Shown here in pieces: positions 61,728-64,000 of a stretch of 64,000 nucleotides of DNA. Source of the stretch: Schistosoma mansoni (Eukaryota > Platyhelminthes > Trematoda > Strigeidida > Schistosomatidae); contig NC_031497.1 of the NCBI RefSeq assembly GCF_000237925.1, positions 22,011,249 to 22,075,248 on the forward strand, read 5' to 3'. Position 1 is the first letter of the stretch. Every line of letters begins with the position of its first letter. The translations under genes were made by a program, and so were the position numbers. The notes beneath the pieces were generated by a model. That model saw nothing but the letters and a program-made list of their open reading frames with translations, searched no databases and had not been told where the DNA came from.

Positions 61728-61800
61728 GATGCGTGTCGATGGGCATCAACTTGGTGTGTTGTGTGTGACCATGTGAAATGTCCGATGCGGTGTGACCGAA
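61728..61800. repeat. Variable cassette, unit 3
   Basis: Left half unique (GGGCATCAACTTGGTGTG), right half as in unit 1. Three bases longer than in unit 2, which accounts for the whole change of offset. Confidence 0.9.
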
Positions 61801-63321
61801 TGTGTGAAAGGGTAACGGATTATTGTATTGGATGATGACGTGACGAATGATGTTATTGATGGTTGGAGCATGATGTTTGGCTAATGAGTGAAGGGAGTGT
61901 GAATGATAAGATAGGTGTTGTTTTTGATGTTTGGTAGAGATGTGTTTAGACGTTTTTATATCGATATACAGATGGATGTACATATGCATACTTCTGTTGA
62001 CATGTACATATGTATGTGTGGTGTTAGTCCTTTCAATTGGCCCTTTCAAAAAAGATTAGGCACTCATAGAAGCTTACTAGAAGACGACAAACACATGCAT
62101 TAGGCCTTCTGTCCTCAATACAAATAACTTAATCGAATCTGAACCTGATATGAACCAATTCTGGAACTTCTCACTCCTCATTTCTTACTGCTCTACTGAA
62201 TATTTCCAAGAAAACACTAAGTGGTCAGAAGACATGGAAGAAAAATCTCGGGATACAGATAAGAATATGGTTATTCTGGTAATTAGGAGCATCTGAATTA
62301 TGGGCCAAACTAGTAATCCCAGAAATAACTCAAATTTATCAAGAAGTGATAGATAATCACGAACGAGTGTGTTGTAACTGGAATTCGAAATCAAGCAGTC
62401 TTCAAGTTCAAAGGAATCGTTAGTCCAGACAAGCACTACAGTTCATTAATTGTATATTGGAAAACGATAGTGATCAGTGGCGGAAAGTTCCTCGTCAAAC
62501 GTTACTCTTGCATGTTATAGAGTCCGTCAGTGAAGAAATCAAAGCTAAATCAGCCCGGAATAACAAGAATTAATATATGTGAATAAAATGTCTTGAAAAA
62601 TATCAGATCCTGGACGGCAAAACTAGCGAAAAACACTGATATGAAGATGGGGTCTCATCAATACTGCAATGCCTAATTATCCCAGTGATTTAAAGCACGA
62701 TTGTACTTTTAAACACTACGTATGTCGAAAATGGAGTATGCAGAGAGACATGCTTGAAAATGTTAAATAAAAGACTTTAGGGGGATTAATGAGAAGGTAT
62801 GCAAGCGCTGTGTCGGAATGATACTATGGAGGTAATGAAAGACGACGGCCGTAAAACCGAGATATTTCTTGGCTATTTAAGCCGCATGTATGCAGAAACC
62901 ATCCATAGTTACAGGGGAATCCCGCCACACATTACGGATATTTTTTTACTTGATTAGACACTCGATATCCTTGGTCTCGTAAACAAACTTAATTGTGGAA
63001 AGTCCATGGAACAGCTGAAGTCATCGCAGGCAACTAAAGGGACTTACCACACCAATTGCACATCATTCAGTGTATGTTTTCATCTTGCTTTAGGCTGTTT
63101 TCATGGCATACGGTCTTCAGTATTAAGAACTGGAGGTAAATCAACATTTGCAATTAATAGTACTGTAAAGATCTAATCTCGCTTTCAATGTATCACCAAA
63201 ACGTGCTGATACTAGATTTTCCGGTAAATATCCTCATTATTCAATCACTCGGTTCCACAAACGGAACTGCAGATGTCTTTTCTGATAATCAATCCTAGAT
63301 GGAAAGTAAAGATAAAACATA

Positions 63322-63954
63322 CCGTTAAACTCGTTCTAGTACATCCGCCTCATACTTAAAACAAGGACTCGCTGCTTGAATCTCATATTCTGAATGTAGC
63401 CTCACGAAATAATGGCACAATACCCTAAAAATTTCTCCGTCCAAGAAATGAGGTGACTTTCGAATAGCCCATAAGACACTGTAGCCTTTGCCAGCGTCAG
63501 TCTTGGATTTACTCATAGTCTTGTGGTCGTTGCTTGTCATGTCTCCTAGATCTTTATAGTGCATTGCTTTGGGTAACATAACTCTAGATATTGTGTAGTG
63601 ATATGAATCGTCTCAGTCATTATTTGCATCGCCAAGCTCTTGTTAGAGTTAACTTCTAATGACCAATCACCCATCTGCTCAGCCAGTGAACTTAAGTCGT
63701 TCTGTCATATTGTCCTGTCTGATATACAGTGTATGGTCCTTCAAATCTTTATATCATCTGCAAAGATTAGGCACATAACTTTGCTACAGTTGGTGAGTCA
63801 TTTAAATAAAGTTAAAAAAGAAGAGGACCGAGGATTGTGCCTTGAGAAACTCCACTTTCTACGAATTCCCACGTTCATAGAGCCCCATTTTCCCATACCT
63901 GTTGTCTCCTATCACTGGGGAAGTTACTTACTAGATTTATGATTTTGTAGGGTA
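63322..63954 (-). mobile_element. CR1-like reverse-transcriptase fragment in unit 3, cut by vector
   Basis: Same as the left part of 57365-58498. The match to the other units ends at 63954. Confidence 0.8.
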
Positions 63955-64000
63955 GTGGGATCCCCGGGTACCGAGCTCGAATTCGCCCTATAGTGAGTCG
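63955..64000. other. Cloning-vector sequence (fosmid polylinker and T7 promoter)
   Basis: From 63955 the repeat match stops and the sequence becomes GTGGGATCC, then adjoining SmaI, KpnI, SacI and EcoRI sites (CCCGGG, GGTACC, GAGCTC, GAATTC). CCCTATAGTGAGTCG at 63986-64000 is the reverse complement of a T7 promoter, cut by the window end. GTG before the BamHI site is half of a blunt CACGTG cloning site, the arrangement I know from pCC1FOS-type fosmids. Confidence 0.97.

Larger units (their letters stand above)
55519..63954. repeat. Tandem array, unit about 2.98 kb, 2.8 units seen
   Basis: Units are 55521-58498, 58499-61475 and 61476 to at least 63954. Offsets between matching points are 2978/2977 bases (units 1 to 2) and 2977/2980 (units 2 to 3), constant on either side of one variable segment. 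Elsewhere I noticed only scattered substitutions (for example 57254 C versus 60231 T, and a C to A at 63243). Each unit runs from a GT-rich module through about 1.3 kb of unknown sequence into a CR1 reverse-transcriptase fragment. The last unit is cut by cloning vector. Confidence 0.95.

Noticed and set aside
55958-63942. Repeated open frames of 62-100 codons in each array unit
   Set aside because: They recur because the unit recurs. The ones at 57368-57622 and 57683-57985 are a LINE fragment and its antisense. No independent coding evidence.

Overview
The window is AT-rich, intron-rich animal DNA and almost certainly comes from a blood fluke (genus Schistosoma). The evidence is repeats I recognise: tRNA-headed SINEs of the schistosome Sm-alpha type that carry hammerhead ribozymes, RTE-type LINEs of the SR2 kind, and CR1-like LINEs. 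The species cannot be fixed from sequence alone. Two 200-N assembly gaps (1493-1692 and 29829-30028) and a stretch of fosmid cloning vector at the right end (63955-64000) show that this is a draft scaffold with technical joins.

Region 1 (about 1-37000) is one large minus-strand host gene, an unconventional myosin of class XVIII (MYO18). Eight exons can be placed with GT-AG borders and matching phases. From 5' to 3' they are 36958-36635, 33480-33139, 17641-17378, 16070-15891, 13816-13477, 12126-11844, 10142-10082 and 5644-5220. Together they encode about 740 residues: a PDZ domain split over two exons, an SH3-like segment, and the first part of the motor with the P-loop. The first exon(s) and the rest of the motor, neck and coiled coil are outside the window or not recognised. 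The introns are packed with SINEs, LINE remnants and short dispersed repeats. The largest intron is 15.5 kb.

Region 2 (about 37000-45600) holds LINE scraps, one possible orphan exon and much sequence in which I see nothing. Region 3 (45655-55100) carries two CR1-like LINEs lying head to head. One is a nearly full-length minus-strand copy with ORF1 and ORF2 (endonuclease plus reverse transcriptase). The other is an older plus-strand copy truncated before the reverse transcriptase core.

Region 4 (55519-63954) is a tandem array of a unit of about 2.98 kb, with 2.8 units visible. It was built from a GT-rich module and a CR1 reverse-transcriptase fragment. The units look nearly identical except for one segment of about 70 bp, which behaves like a pair of exchangeable cassettes. 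The array stops in mid-unit at the fosmid vector.

The most notable points are an intact-looking hammerhead ribozyme in a second SINE family (16493-16538), the cassette-swapping tandem array, and several assembly warnings: a duplicated exon beside gap 1, a perfect 231-bp inverted repeat around gap 2, and the vector.
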